Shown: positions 18,314-30,925 of the stretch, piece after piece
Position numbering within the stretch: the stretch's first letter is position 1
How the letters are laid out: each line of letters begins with the position of its first letter
NCBI RefSeq assembly: GCF_004791165.1
Contig: NZ_SRUZ01000004.1
Location: 62,001-126,000, forward strand
Origin: Mesorhizobium sp. M8A.F.Ca.ET.218.01.1.1
Lineage (GTDB): Bacteria; Pseudomonadota; Alphaproteobacteria; Rhizobiales; Rhizobiaceae
Direction of reading: 5' to 3'
Length of the DNA stretch: 64,000 bases
The notes under the pieces: model-generated
Database searches by the model: none
What the model saw: the letters and a program-made list of their open reading frames with translations, nothing else
What the model was told of the DNA's origin: nothing
Translations under genes and position numbers: made by a program

Positions 18314-19104
18314 CAAATCCCGCCGTACCAGTCGTAGCCGTTGTCCTCCCAATAGCCGCCGCGGCCGCCGCCAATATTGGCGAAGCCGTCGACCAGTTCG
18401 ATCTTGTAGAGATATTTCGGCATCTTGTAGCCGAGCTGGCGCTCGACACGGACGCGCAGCGGCGCGCCGTTCTCTACCGGCAGCGGCTTGCTGTTCAGGC
18501 CATAGGCAAGGATGGTCTGGGGATGGCGGGCATCGATCAGGTCGATCGTCCCGTAATATTTGATGTCGCCCGACAGGCTGCGGTCGATCGTGTCGAGGCA
18601 GTGGAACATGACATAGCGCGCCTGCGGCTTGACCACCGCCTGGTCGAGCAGCAGCGACAGCGGCGTGCCGGTCCATTTGGCGATGCAGCTCCAGCCCTCG
18701 ACGCAGTCATGGCGCGTGATCTGGGTGCGGCTCGGCATGTTCATGAGCTGCTCGCGGGTGAGCGACAGCGGCTTTTCGACGAGGCCTGAAACCTCTAGGC
18801 GCCAATCGGCGAAGTTGTTGGCGAGCAGGGCCTTGTATGCGTCGTCATCCGGCGCGGTGACGCCGTTCGGCCGCATTGGCTGACGAATATCGGCTTCAGT
18901 GAATTCCGGCGCCAGCGAACTGCCACCGCCCAGCAACCGTTGTGCCCTGTGGGTCAGGCCATTGGCGTTTTCGAGGAAACCGCGCAGGCCGCTGCCGATG
19001 CTGAGCTGGCTGTCGAAGGCGTCGCAACCCGACAGCATGATGCCGGAAGCGCCAAGGCTGGCGGCGGTGAGGAATTTCCGGCGGCTGATCTCGAATTTTG
19101 CCAT
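18313..19104 (-). CDS. Molybdopterin-dependent oxidoreductase, sulfite-oxidase/MsrP fold, Tat-exported, likely lipoprotein
   Basis: 263-residue periplasmic Mo enzyme. The N-terminus has a twin-arginine motif SRRKFL (residues 7-12), a hydrophobic stretch and then lipobox LSGC at 24-27, so it may be a Tat-exported lipoprotein. The SUOX-type domain covers about 95-255. The likely Mo ligand is Cys134 in RHDCVEGWSC, the position held by Cys in YedY/MsrP. Substrate is unknown: methionine sulfoxide, another sulfoxide or N-oxide are possibilities. Start ATG 19104 places the Arg pair correctly; longer in-frame starts were rejected. The cytochrome b gene upstream is one base away and is the likely electron donor. 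Confidence 0.88.
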   Translation of the reverse strand: MAKFEISRRKFLTAASLGASGIMLSGCDAFDSQLSIGSGLRGFLENANGLTHRAQRLLGGGSSLAPEFTEADIRQPMRPNGVTAPDDDAYKALLANNFADWRLEVSGLVEKPLSLTREQLMNMPSRTQITRHDCVEGWSCIAKWTGTPLSLLLDQAVVKPQARYVMFHCLDTIDRSLSGDIKYYGTIDLIDARHPQTILAYGLNSKPLPVENGAPLRVRVERQLGYKMPKYLYKIELVDGFANIGGGRGGYWEDNGYDWYGGI

Positions 19105-19105
19105 G

Positions 19106-19987
19106 TCAGGCACTCCTCTCGGATGTGTTGTCGTCATGCGCGGGAGGATCGGTGCGGTACCAGCCGGTGATGATCGAACGCAGCTCATTGATCGGGCCGG
19201 CGGCCAGAATCATCAGGATGTGAATGATGAAGAAGGCAACCAGCAGAGCCATGACGGTGAAATGAATAGTGCGTGCCGTCTGCCGCCCGCCGAGCAGATC
19301 GTTGAGGAAGGGCAGCACCGAATCCATGCTCGGCGACATGGCGAGGCCCGTGATAATCATCAGAGGCAAGAGCACGAACAGCACGCCGCCATAGGCCATT
19401 TTCTGCAATGTGTTGTATTCGCGCGTGTGGTGGAATTTGAGCCTGGCGTGATTGGCGATGTCCTGTGGCAAGCGTTTGAGGTCATCCAGGCGCGGCGCCA
19501 GATCGCGGCGGATGTGGCCGTTGATCAGGCCGGCGACCAGCCAGACCAGCAAAGTCGCAGTCAGGATCCAGGCAAAGAAGAAATGGATCACACGGGCGGT
19601 GCCGAGGTCATAGTAGGAGGGGATCGTCGCCCAGGATGGGAAACCGCGCGCCGTCTCGTTACCGGCAGGACCCGACCAACCGAGGACGCCTGTCGTGTCG
19701 AAGCGGTGCCCGAAGATTTCGGTGTAACCGCGCGGACCGGCATTGGTGTTTTCGGCGCCTATGGCGAAAATGGTGTTGCTGTAGCCGAAGCCGGATTGCT
19801 TGCCGATGTAGAGCTGCGGCCGGGCATTGAAAATCTGCAGGCCGGATAGCAGCATGAAAAACAATGAGATGGCCCAGAGCCAGTGTGTCAGCCGCGTCCA
19901 TCGCGACTGCCGGTAGATCAATGTTTTCTCTTTTGAAGCGGGGACACCCGGTCCAATTTCGGATTGGCTTCTGGCAACCGATTCCAT
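19106..19987 (-). CDS. Cytochrome b561-type membrane protein (thiosulfate reductase / Ni-Fe hydrogenase cytochrome b family)
   Basis: 293-residue di-haem cytochrome b-like protein with four main membrane segments (about 32-52, 135-160, 200-222, 240-265). Candidate haem ligands are RLTHWLWAIS at the start of TM1, VIHFFFAW in TM2, and RTIHFTVMALL and FFIIHILMIL in the C-terminal pair. A longer soluble loop lies between TM1 and TM2. It probably passes electrons from quinol to the periplasmic Mo enzyme encoded one base downstream. GGGAGACC precedes the start. This is not the MsrQ/YedZ type that usually accompanies MsrP. Confidence 0.85.
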   Translation of the reverse strand: MESVARSQSEIGPGVPASKEKTLIYRQSRWTRLTHWLWAISLFFMLLSGLQIFNARPQLYIGKQSGFGYSNTIFAIGAENTNAGPRGYTEIFGHRFDTTGVLGWSGPAGNETARGFPSWATIPSYYDLGTARVIHFFFAWILTATLLVWLVAGLINGHIRRDLAPRLDDLKRLPQDIANHARLKFHHTREYNTLQKMAYGGVLFVLLPLMIITGLAMSPSMDSVLPFLNDLLGGRQTARTIHFTVMALLVAFFIIHILMILAAGPINELRSIITGWYRTDPPAHDDNTSERSA

Positions 19988-20084
19988 CTTGTCTGGTCTC
20001 CCGGCCTTGCGGCTTGGCCTACGTGTTCATTGTCCTCCTGATACGTCGCGATCCAAACCGATGTTTCATCCGATCACGGATTTA

Positions 20085-20762
20085 TTACGGACCGCCCAGG
20101 CTGACGGCGAGATTGACGGCCGCGGCCACGATGACGGTGTTGAAGAAGAACGACAGGACCGAGTGGACAAGCACGACACAACGCATGTGCGTCGTGGAAA
20201 TGTTTGTGTCGGCGGTCTGTGCCGTCATGCCGATGACGGTCGAGAAATAGAGGAAATCCCAGCCCTCGGGGCGTTTGTCGCCCGGGAACAGCAGACCGCC
20301 GACCGGGATTTTCTTGTTGGTCTCGGCGTCGACCGCATCGCCGTCCATCCAGTAGACATGGGCATAGTGGAGCGCCGCCATGGCATGGATGGTGAACCAG
20401 CCGAGCGGGATCGACAGCAGCGCGAAGCCGAGTTGGATCGGGTGATCCCCATCTTTCCGATTGATCAGCAGGAACAAGGAGACAACGGCAAAGCCGACGA
20501 CAACGAGCGTCACCGCGAAGATGACCAGCACCGGCTGATCGGTGGCGCGTGCATTCTTGCTGAGATACTTGCCGGTGAGTTTGGGCATCTGGCTGACGAC
20601 AAGAACGACGTAAGCGGCAAAAAATGCGTTGGCGCCGATCGAATAGGCGAGCGGGGCGTGCAGCAGCAACGCCACAAGCAGCGCAAACGCACCGAGACAC
20701 GCCGATACCGCAAACAGCATGTGGCGCTGCATGGGTTTCTCGATCGGGGTTTCGGCGGCCAT
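20085..20762 (-). CDS. DUF1345 family membrane protein
   Basis: 225-residue integral membrane protein with about five hydrophobic segments (near 18-38, 40-60, 82-105, 112-135, 195-220). It carries the family's conserved stretch AALHYAHVYW, then GWDFLYFSTVIGMTAQTAD and THMRCVVLVHSVLSF. The function of DUF1345 is not established. ATG 20762 has GGTGGAG eight bases before it and was preferred to the GTG at 20774. It is on the same strand as, and 97 bases before, the cytochrome b gene, and 30 bases after the UPF0178 gene. Confidence 0.85.
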   Translation of the reverse strand: MAAETPIEKPMQRHMLFAVSACLGAFALLVALLLHAPLAYSIGANAFFAAYVVLVVSQMPKLTGKYLSKNARATDQPVLVIFAVTLVVVGFAVVSLFLLINRKDGDHPIQLGFALLSIPLGWFTIHAMAALHYAHVYWMDGDAVDAETNKKIPVGGLLFPGDKRPEGWDFLYFSTVIGMTAQTADTNISTTHMRCVVLVHSVLSFFFNTVIVAAAVNLAVSLGGP

Positions 20763-20792
20763 GGCGGTCTCCACCTGGATGGCGCTTTGTTG

Positions 20793-21260
20793 CTAGTCCG
20801 GTGTGGCGGATTTCAGCGCGCGCCGCAAGATACGGTCGAGTTCGCCGAGGAAGCGCGAGCGGTCCTGCGGCGCGAAGGAGGCATTGTAGCCCTTGCTTTC
20901 GCCGGTTTCGCGCAGATGCTGCTTGAGGTCCCGCATCGCTACCGCCATGCCGATCGTTTCCGGTGTGAAGGGCCGCCCGGTCGGTCCCAACACATGCGCG
21001 CCGAGCGCCACCGTGCGGGCGGCAAGCGGAATATCCGCTGTTACCACGATGTCGTTTGATTTCGCGTTGTCGACGATCCAGTCGTCAGCGGCATCGGCGC
21101 CCTTGGAGACGACGACATTGCGGATCATCGGGTCGCGCGACGGCCGCAGGCCGCCATTGGAGACGTAAGTGACCACGACGCCATGGCGTTCGGCGACCTT
21201 TTCGACCTCGGCCTTGACCGGGCAGGCGTCGGCGTCGACGTAGATGGCGGGTGCGGGCAT
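20793..21260 (-). CDS. UPF0178 (YaiI/YqxD, DUF188) family protein
   Basis: 155-residue cytoplasmic protein. The N-terminal IYVDADACPVKAEVEKVA is the family signature (DADACPVK), followed by SNGGLRPSRDP, VVSKGADAADDWIV and VVTADIPLAARTV with clustered acidic residues. This suits a PIN-like metal-dependent nuclease fold, though the activity is not proven. GGAGA lies just before ATG 21260. Confidence 0.92.
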   Translation of the reverse strand: MPAPAIYVDADACPVKAEVEKVAERHGVVVTYVSNGGLRPSRDPMIRNVVVSKGADAADDWIVDNAKSNDIVVTADIPLAARTVALGAHVLGPTGRPFTPETIGMAVAMRDLKQHLRETGESKGYNASFAPQDRSRFLGELDRILRRALKSATPD

Positions 21261-21325
21261 CGTCTCTCCAGAAACAAGCAGGGGCCGGAAACGCAACCGG
21301 CCCCATACCTGAAATGTCACAGTTG

Positions 21326-21895
21326 TCAGGCGGGCAGCGCGCCGGACTTCTTGGCCGTCCAAGTGGCGATGTAATCCATCAGGCCCGGATTGAGGCAGTC
21401 ATAAGGCTCCAGCCCGATTGTCTTCAGCCGGGCCCGGATGCCGTCCATACGCTTGGGATCAACTCCGGATTCGATGATCGACGAGACGAAGGCGGTGAAG
21501 CCCGGTGGCGACCAGCCATCCTCCTCGAAGCGCTCGGGATGGATGAAGGACAGGCCCTTGAATGGATGGTCGCGCTCGACCGGCCCGTGCATGTGGACGC
21601 CGCAGCCGGTGCAGGCATGGCGCTGGATCAGCGCAGAGGGGTCGACCACTTTGAGCTTGTCGCCGTTCTCGGTGACGGTGACGTCGCCGGTGCCGGCAAC
21701 CGCCACCACCGAGAACACCGCGCCGTCAGGCTTCCAGCATTTGGTGCAGCCGCAAGCATGGTTGTGGGCGATCTGGCCCTTGACCTTCACCTTGACCGGC
21801 TTGCTGGTGCAGGCGCAGACCAGCGTGCCGCCGGCAAAGCTCGCGCTTTCCCTTGGCAGCCCATTGTCGATTTTCGGATGCAGTTTTTCCGCCAT
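21326..21895 (-). CDS. gfa: S-(hydroxymethyl)glutathione synthase (GFA family)
   Basis: 189-residue zinc protein that is thought to accelerate condensation of formaldehyde with glutathione. The CENP-V/GFA zinc ligands are visible as CAC near 32-34, HACGCTKC near 50-57 and HACTGCG near 97-103. Length fits Gfa. GGAGG precedes ATG 21895. It lies 65 bases downstream of the class III alcohol dehydrogenase gene on the same strand, the gene that oxidises its product, which supports the assignment over a generic CENP-V protein. Confidence 0.9.
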   Translation of the reverse strand: MAEKLHPKIDNGLPRESASFAGGTLVCACTSKPVKVKVKGQIAHNHACGCTKCWKPDGAVFSVVAVAGTGDVTVTENGDKLKVVDPSALIQRHACTGCGVHMHGPVERDHPFKGLSFIHPERFEEDGWSPPGFTAFVSSIIESGVDPKRMDGIRARLKTIGLEPYDCLNPGLMDYIATWTAKKSGALPA

Positions 21896-21960
21896 TCCAT
21901 TTCCTCCCATGTTTCACCACAGAGGTCGCTGGCCGATTGGCAGGCGGCATGTGGCCGTCT

Positions 21961-23088
<1,128 letters not shown>

Positions 23089-23331
23089 CGGGCAATTCCT
23101 CCAAGGCGATTTTTGTGTCCAAGTTTTCAGGTTTTGGGCTGCTCATCAACTGTCAGATGAGACGAAATGTCGGCTTTGTTGACGCAGATAGCACACCATT
23201 CGACAACCGGTTCGGCAGAGAGCGCAATGGCGCGTCGCTGGCGCGGCTTTCATGTCGTCCATCGCGGTACTTGAGACATGGCGACATAGTCCATAGAACT
23301 GAACCGTTCGCCGGAGGGGAATTCTGCCCGC

Positions 23332-25344
<2,013 letters not shown>

Positions 25345-25451
25345 GCGGGCTGGAAGCCTGTGGTCAGTAGTCGTTTGTGCTGGACTGGTATCGCCCGGTC
25401 CCGGACAATACATTCTCATCGACTCAAAGACCTTCGGCAGCTCGAAAAACC

Positions 25452-28400
25452 ATGGCGGACGACAGACTTCCACGCGACCCACTGAAGCGCGAAGCCGCGA
25501 TTGCTGCCGCGCGGCCTGAAATACCGGCACGGCCGTTCGTCCATCTGCGCGTGCATTCGGCCTATTCGCTGTTGGAAGGCGCGCTGCAACTCGGCAAGAT
25601 CGTCGGCCATGCCGTCAAGGACGAAGCGCCGGCCATCGCCGTCACCGATACCAACAATCTGTTCGGCGCGCTGGAGTTCTCGCAGAAGGCGGTGAAGGAC
25701 GGCATCCAGCCGATCATTGGCTGCCAGATCGCTCTCGCCTTCTCCGGCGAAAACAGCGATGGCCAGCGCGACCGCCGCCGGCAAGGTCCCGACATGCGGC
25801 CGGTCGTGCTGATCGCGGCCACCGAAGCCGGCTATTCCAATCTGGTCCGGCTGGTCAGCCGCGTATACCTCGAAACACCGCCCGGCGAAGCGGTGCACCT
25901 GACCACCGAAATGATGGACGGCCAATGTGACGGCCTGATTTGCCTCAGTGGCGGGCCGCGCGGTCCGATCGGCATAGCCCTGAAGGAAGATCGCCGGGAT
26001 CTCGCCGAGGCGCGCCTGCTCACGCTCAAGGCGATGTTCGGCGACCGCCTCTATGTCGAACTGGACCGGGTTTCGGGTTATGATCGCATGATCGAGAAAT
26101 CCTCGATCGATCTCGCCTATTCCCATGAATTGCCGCTGGTCGCCACCAACGAGGCCTTCTTCTCGTCGCGCGACGAGTATGAGGCGCACGATGCGTTGAT
26201 CGCCATCGCCGAAGGTTCGGTCGTCGCCGTCGACACCCGCCGCCGGCTATCGCCGGACAATTTTCTGCGCAGCCAGGCCGACATGGCGAAATTGTTCGCC
26301 GACCTGCCGGAAGCGATCGACAACACGGTCGAGATCGCGTTGCGCTGCTCCTACTATCCGAAAACCCGTAGCCCGATCCTGCCGCGTTTCACGGGCGGCG
26401 ATGCCTCCGACAAGGACGCCGCCGAAAAGGCCGAGGCCGAGGAACTGGCCCGCCAGGCGCGCCAAGGGCTCGATGCCCGGCTTGCCCTGCACGGACCGAC
26501 ACCGGGCTACACGGTCGAGCAATATCGTGAGCGGCTCGAATTCGAGCTTGGCATCATCGAGAAGATGAAATTCCCCGGCTATTTCCTGATCGTCGCCGAC
26601 TTCATCAAATGGGCCAAGGCACAAGGCATTCCGGTCGGGCCGGGGCGTGGTTCGGGTGCCGGTTCGCTGGTCGCCTATTCGACGACCATCACCGACATCG
26701 ATCCGCTGCGTTTCTCACTGCTGTTCGAACGCTTCCTCAATCCGGACCGCGTGTCGATGCCCGATTTCGACATCGACTTCTGCCAGGATCGCCGCGAGGA
26801 GGTGATCCGCTACGTCCAGCAGAAATACGGCCGCGACCAGGTCGGCCAGATCATCACCTTCGGTACGCTGCAGGCGCGCGCGGTGCTGCGCGACGTCGGC
26901 CGTGTTCTGCAGATGCCCTATGGCCAGGTCGACAAGCTCTCAAAAATGGTGCCTCAGAACCCGGCCAATCCGGTCAAGCTCGCCGATGCCATCGCCAACG
27001 AGCCACGCTTTGCCGAGGAGGCCGAGAAGGAGCCGATCGTCCAGACGCTGCTCGACATGGCGCAGAAGCTGGAAGGCCTCTACCGCCATGCCTCAACGCA
27101 TGCCGCCGGCATCGTCATCGGCGACCGACCATTGTCGGAACTGGTGCCGATGTACCGCGATCCGCGCTCGGACATGCCTGTCACCCAGTTCAACATGAAA
27201 TATGTCGAGCAGGCCGGGCTGGTGAAGTTCGACTTCCTCGGCCTGAAGACGCTGACGGTGCTGGAGACCGCCGTAAAGCTGATCCGTCGCCGCGGCATCG
27301 ACATCGATCTCGCGACCATCCCGCTCGACGATCCCGAGACCTACGCGATGCTCTCGCGCGGCGAGGTGGTTGGCGTGTTCCAGGTGGAAAGCGCCGGCAT
27401 GCGCAAGGCGCTGATCGGCATGCGGCCCGACTGCATCGAGGACATCATCGCGCTGGTCGCGCTCTACCGGCCGGGCCCGATGGAAAACATCCCGACCTAC
27501 AACGCCAGAAAGCATGGCGAGGAGGAGATGGCCTCGATCCATCCCAAGATCGACCATCTGGTGAAGGAGACGCAAGGCGTCATCGTCTACCAGGAACAGG
27601 TGATGCAGATCGCGCAGGAGCTGTCCGGCTATTCGCTCGGCGAAGCCGACCTTCTGCGCCGCGCCATGGGCAAGAAGATCCGCGCCGAGATGGACAAGCA
27701 ACGCGAGCGCTTTGTCTCCGGCGCGGTCGAGCGCGGCGTCGCCAAGCCGCAAGCCGACTTCATTTTCGACCTGCTGGCCAAGTTCGCCGACTATGGTTTC
27801 AACAAGTCGCACGCGGCCGCCTACGCTGTCGTCTCGTACCAGACCGCCTATCTCAAGGCGCATTATCCGGTCGAGTTCCTGGCAGCGTCGATGACGCTCG
27901 ACATGGGCAACACCGACAAGCTCGCCGACTTTCGCCAGGATGCGCTGCGCCTCGGCATCGAGGTCCTGGCGCCGTCGGTGATGACCAGTTTTCGTGCCTT
28001 CGAGGTCGGCGAGAACCGCATCTATTACTCGATGGCTGCCCTCAAGGGCGTCGGCGACGCCGCGGTGGAGCACATCGTCGCCGTTCGCGGCGAAAAGCCG
28101 TTCAAGAGCCTGGCCGATTTCTGCGAGAGGGTCGACCCGAAGATCGTCGGCAAGCGGGTTTTCGAAAGCCTGATCATGGCCGGCGCGCTCGACTGCTTCG
28201 GCCACGATCGCGCCCAGATGTTGGCTGGCGTCGAGCGGATGATGGGGCTGGCGTCACTCGCCCAGCAGAACGCCGTTTCCGGCCAGGCCGATATTTTCGG
28301 CGCCTCGCTCGGCGCCCAGTCGCAGGCGCTCAACCTGCCGCCGACCGATCCGTGGCTCGCCGCCGACCGGCTGCACCGCGAATTCCAGGTCGTCGGCTTC

Positions 28401-28979
28401 TATCTCTCGGCGCATCCGCTCGACGAGTACAAGGCGGCGCTGCAGAAGATGCGGGTGCAGAACTGGGCGGAGTTCTCCGCTGCCGTCAAGCGCGGCGCTT
28501 CCGCAGGCAGGCTTGCCGGCACCGTTACCAGCAAGCAGGAGCGCAAGACGCGCACCGGCAACAAGATGGGCGTGGTGGCCTTTTCCGACACCTCCGGCCA
28601 GTACGAGGCCGTGTTGTTTTCAGAAGGATTGGCCCAGTACCGCGATCTCCTCGAAGCCGGCCGCTCCGTTGTCATCACCGTCGCGGCGGAAGACAGGCCC
28701 GAGGGTGTCAACCTGCGCATCAACTCCGTCCAATCGCTGGAAGACGAAGCAAGCCGCATCCAAAAGGCGCTGCGCATTTTCGTCCGGAACGATGGGCCTG
28801 CCTCGATGATCCAATCCCAGCTCACCCAGCGCGGTGAGAGCCAGGTGAGCATCATCGTGATCAAGGAAGAGGCGCAGGGCGAGGTCGAGATTGCCTTGCA
28901 GGGCGGCTATCGCGTCTCTCCGCAGATCGCCTCGGCGATGCGCGCCGTGCCGGGCGTGGTCGAAGTGGAACTGGTGTGA
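25452..28979 (+). CDS. dnaE: DNA polymerase III alpha subunit, replicative
   Basis: Catalytic subunit of the replicative polymerase, 1175 residues. In order: PHP domain from about 28 (HLRVHSAYSLLEGAL), the palm with catalytic aspartates in PDFDIDF near 437-443, GPGRGSGAGSLVAY near 395, fingers, and the tandem HhH region (FNKSHAAAYAVVSYQ and SLADFCERVDPK). An OB-fold follows near 1000-1080 (AGTVTSKQERKTRTGNKMG). The length and domain order fit DnaE1, not the error-prone ImuC/DnaE2. ATG 25452 gives a usual N-terminus; an in-frame GTG 25 codons upstream was rejected. It is on the same strand as pccA, 107 bases downstream. Confidence 0.96.
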   Translation: MADDRLPRDPLKREAAIAAARPEIPARPFVHLRVHSAYSLLEGALQLGKIVGHAVKDEAPAIAVTDTNNLFGALEFSQKAVKDGIQPIIGCQIALAFSGENSDGQRDRRRQGPDMRPVVLIAATEAGYSNLVRLVSRVYLETPPGEAVHLTTEMMDGQCDGLICLSGGPRGPIGIALKEDRRDLAEARLLTLKAMFGDRLYVELDRVSGYDRMIEKSSIDLAYSHELPLVATNEAFFSSRDEYEAHDALIAIAEGSVVAVDTRRRLSPDNFLRSQADMAKLFADLPEAIDNTVEIALRCSYYPKTRSPILPRFTGGDASDKDAAEKAEAEELARQARQGLDARLALHGPTPGYTVEQYRERLEFELGIIEKMKFPGYFLIVADFIKWAKAQGIPVGPGRGSGAGSLVAYSTTITDIDPLRFSLLFERFLNPDRVSMPDFDIDFCQDRREEVIRYVQQKYGRDQVGQIITFGTLQARAVLRDVGRVLQMPYGQVDKLSKMVPQNPANPVKLADAIANEPRFAEEAEKEPIVQTLLDMAQKLEGLYRHASTHAAGIVIGDRPLSELVPMYRDPRSDMPVTQFNMKYVEQAGLVKFDFLGLKTLTVLETAVKLIRRRGIDIDLATIPLDDPETYAMLSRGEVVGVFQVESAGMRKALIGMRPDCIEDIIALVALYRPGPMENIPTYNARKHGEEEMASIHPKIDHLVKETQGVIVYQEQVMQIAQELSGYSLGEADLLRRAMGKKIRAEMDKQRERFVSGAVERGVAKPQADFIFDLLAKFADYGFNKSHAAAYAVVSYQTAYLKAHYPVEFLAASMTLDMGNTDKLADFRQDALRLGIEVLAPSVMTSFRAFEVGENRIYYSMAALKGVGDAAVEHIVAVRGEKPFKSLADFCERVDPKIVGKRVFESLIMAGALDCFGHDRAQMLAGVERMMGLASLAQQNAVSGQADIFGASLGAQSQALNLPPTDPWLAADRLHREFQVVGFYLSAHPLDEYKAALQKMRVQNWAEFSAAVKRGASAGRLAGTVTSKQERKTRTGNKMGVVAFSDTSGQYEAVLFSEGLAQYRDLLEAGRSVVITVAAEDRPEGVNLRINSVQSLEDEASRIQKALRIFVRNDGPASMIQSQLTQRGESQVSIIVIKEEAQGEVEIALQGGYRVSPQIASAMRAVPGVVEVELV

Positions 28980-29043
28980 TCTGCGCACTTGCCAGACGGC
29001 AATCCCAGGGAAGGCATCCGCTGCTCACGCTGTCGCGATCGGC

Positions 29044-29847
29044 ATGACAGGCGCCGACAGCAAGGCACCGCAGGGTCTCTCCGTGACGGCACAGCTGCGC
29101 GACACGCTGCGCAGGCTCTATCATGGACGCTCGCCCGCCGCGTTCCGGTTCCAACTGATCGCTGTCATCATCGACCTCGCCATCATCGCCTTCTTCATCG
29201 CCACGCCGGTCATCCAGCAATCGGCCTCGTTTCTGTGGCTGGACTATGCCGTGGCGGCCCTCGTCGCCGCCGATCTGGGCGCCAGGCTGCTGGCCTCAAA
29301 CGACATGCTGCGCCTGATGAAGCAGCCGACCTTCTGGGTGGATGCCTTCATCCTTCTGACGTTGCTGATGCCGACGGCGCTCGCAAATCTAGGCTTTCTG
29401 CGCATACTGCGGCTGTGGTCGCTATCGCGCAGCGGTTCGATCTGGCGGCATTTCGAGATGCGCGGCCTGAGACCCTGGCGCGAGGCAAGCCACGCGGTCA
29501 TCAATCTTTTGACCTTTCTCTTTGTCATCACGGGCTTCGTCTACACATTCTTCTTCCGCAACGGAGCCGGGCTGGAAAACTACATCGACGCGCTCTACTT
29601 CACCGTCGCGACCGTAACGACGACCGGCTTCGGCGACATCGTGCTGCCGGGCATCGCCGGCAAGCTGACGGCGATCGTCACCATGATCGTCGGCATATCG
29701 CTGTTCGTCAGGCTGGCGCAGGCGATCTTTCGGCCGGCCAAGGTGTTCTTTCCATGCCCGCAGTGCGGGTTGCAGCGGCATGAACCGGACGCCGTGCACT
29801 GCAAGGCCTGCGGACACGTCCTCAACATACCGAACGAGGGCGACTGA
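29044..29847 (+). CDS. Voltage-gated-type potassium channel with C-terminal zinc ribbon
   Basis: 267-residue six-segment ion channel. S1-S4 cover about 35-130, with an S4-like stretch FLRILRLWSLSRSGSIWRH containing spaced arginines. S5 lies about 150-172, the pore helix and selectivity filter VTTTGFGDIV near 191-200, and S6 about 203-228. TTGFGD is a variant of the K+ filter TVGYG, and bacterial channels with it exist. Unusually, the cytoplasmic tail is a Cys4 zinc ribbon (C238, C241, C253, C256: CPQC and CKAC) instead of an RCK or cyclic-nucleotide domain. It begins 64 bases after dnaE on the same strand and ends 12 bases before the convergent EamA gene. Confidence 0.85.
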   Translation: MTGADSKAPQGLSVTAQLRDTLRRLYHGRSPAAFRFQLIAVIIDLAIIAFFIATPVIQQSASFLWLDYAVAALVAADLGARLLASNDMLRLMKQPTFWVDAFILLTLLMPTALANLGFLRILRLWSLSRSGSIWRHFEMRGLRPWREASHAVINLLTFLFVITGFVYTFFFRNGAGLENYIDALYFTVATVTTTGFGDIVLPGIAGKLTAIVTMIVGISLFVRLAQAIFRPAKVFFPCPQCGLQRHEPDAVHCKACGHVLNIPNEGD

Positions 29848-29859
29848 TCGGCGGCGGTT

Positions 29860-30741
29860 TTACGAAGCGGCCACTTCCGCCGGCCTTGCCGGTTTCCGCT
29901 GTAGATTGAGCAGGTTGCCCATCAGGATGAGCAGTGCGCCGCCGGCGGTGAAAGCGTCGATCTGTTCGCTGTAGAGCAGCCAGCCGATCAGCGCCGACAA
30001 CGGCACGCGCAGGAAATCCATCGGCGAAATGACGGTGGCGTCGGCATAGCCAAGCGCGCGGGCCATGCAGAAGTGGGACGACATGCCGGTGAAGGCAATC
30101 AGCACGATCCACGGCCACAGTTGCAGTGGCGGGTTGCGCCACTCGTAAAGGGCTGGAACGAGGCCGACCACCGACTGGATGATCAGCATCCAGAAGATGA
30201 TGCGTACGACGCTGTCCGTCCGCGTCAGCGATTTGACCATGACCACCGAGATGCCGAAGCAGACCGCGGCGCCGAGCACGACGAGATGGCCCGGATCGAC
30301 CGAGCCCACACCGGGCCGAACGATGACCACCACGCCGATCAGGCCCAGCACGATCGCGGCAAGCTTTGGCCTGGACAGCCTTTCACCAAGAAAAGTCACC
30401 GCCAGGATAGCCGTCCAGATCGGTGTGGTGAATTCGATCGAAATCAGCACGGCCAGCGGAATCAAGGTCAAGGCGTAGAGCCATGCCGCCTGCCCGGTAT
30501 AGTGGATGACGTTTCGGGCGAGATGGGCGAGGGGACGTTGCGTGCGCATCGCCGCAAACCCGCCGCTCGCAAACACCAGCGGCAAGAGGATAAAGAAGCC
30601 GATCACCGAGCGCAGTTCCAGCACCTGGAAGACGTTGAGTTCGGCCGTGGTGGCGCGGCCGGCGACGGACATCGCCAGGAACGACGTGATCGACAGCGCC
30701 ATCCAGAACGCTGCCTTGGGGATCGAAGGGGTGGGTGCCAT
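29860..30741 (-). CDS. DMT superfamily (EamA) transporter
   Basis: 293-residue inner-membrane protein with about ten hydrophobic segments, organised as two EamA repeats (about 5-140 and 150-285). FTTPIWTAILAVTFLGERLS is the end of the first repeat and VISPMDFLRVPLSALIGWLLYSE the matching part of the second. The substrate is unknown; the family includes metabolite and amino-acid exporters. ATG 30741 gives the usual short N-terminus; longer in-frame starts were rejected as non-conserved leader. It is divergent from the secreted-protein gene at 30926. Confidence 0.9.
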   Translation of the reverse strand: MAPTPSIPKAAFWMALSITSFLAMSVAGRATTAELNVFQVLELRSVIGFFILLPLVFASGGFAAMRTQRPLAHLARNVIHYTGQAAWLYALTLIPLAVLISIEFTTPIWTAILAVTFLGERLSRPKLAAIVLGLIGVVVIVRPGVGSVDPGHLVVLGAAVCFGISVVMVKSLTRTDSVVRIIFWMLIIQSVVGLVPALYEWRNPPLQLWPWIVLIAFTGMSSHFCMARALGYADATVISPMDFLRVPLSALIGWLLYSEQIDAFTAGGALLILMGNLLNLQRKPARPAEVAAS

Positions 30742-30925
30742 GTCCGCTATGTCGCAAGCCGGGGTTTTTGCCGCAACCACTAGCCGCCCCATTTGACTGG
30801 GCCAGAGACTTTGCGCGCTGTTGCAAAACAGTCTTGTCGGAACCTGACATGGCAAGGTGCGTTGAGTCGCGGTATCCGCCTGAGCATCGCCGATTGCCCT
30901 TCCACCCGTCACAAGGAGACCTTCG

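Noticed and set aside
26609..28837. 742-codon frame on the plus strand inside dnaE
   Set aside because: Out-of-frame shadow of dnaE rich in Arg, Ala and Gly; dnaE is unmistakable in the other frame.
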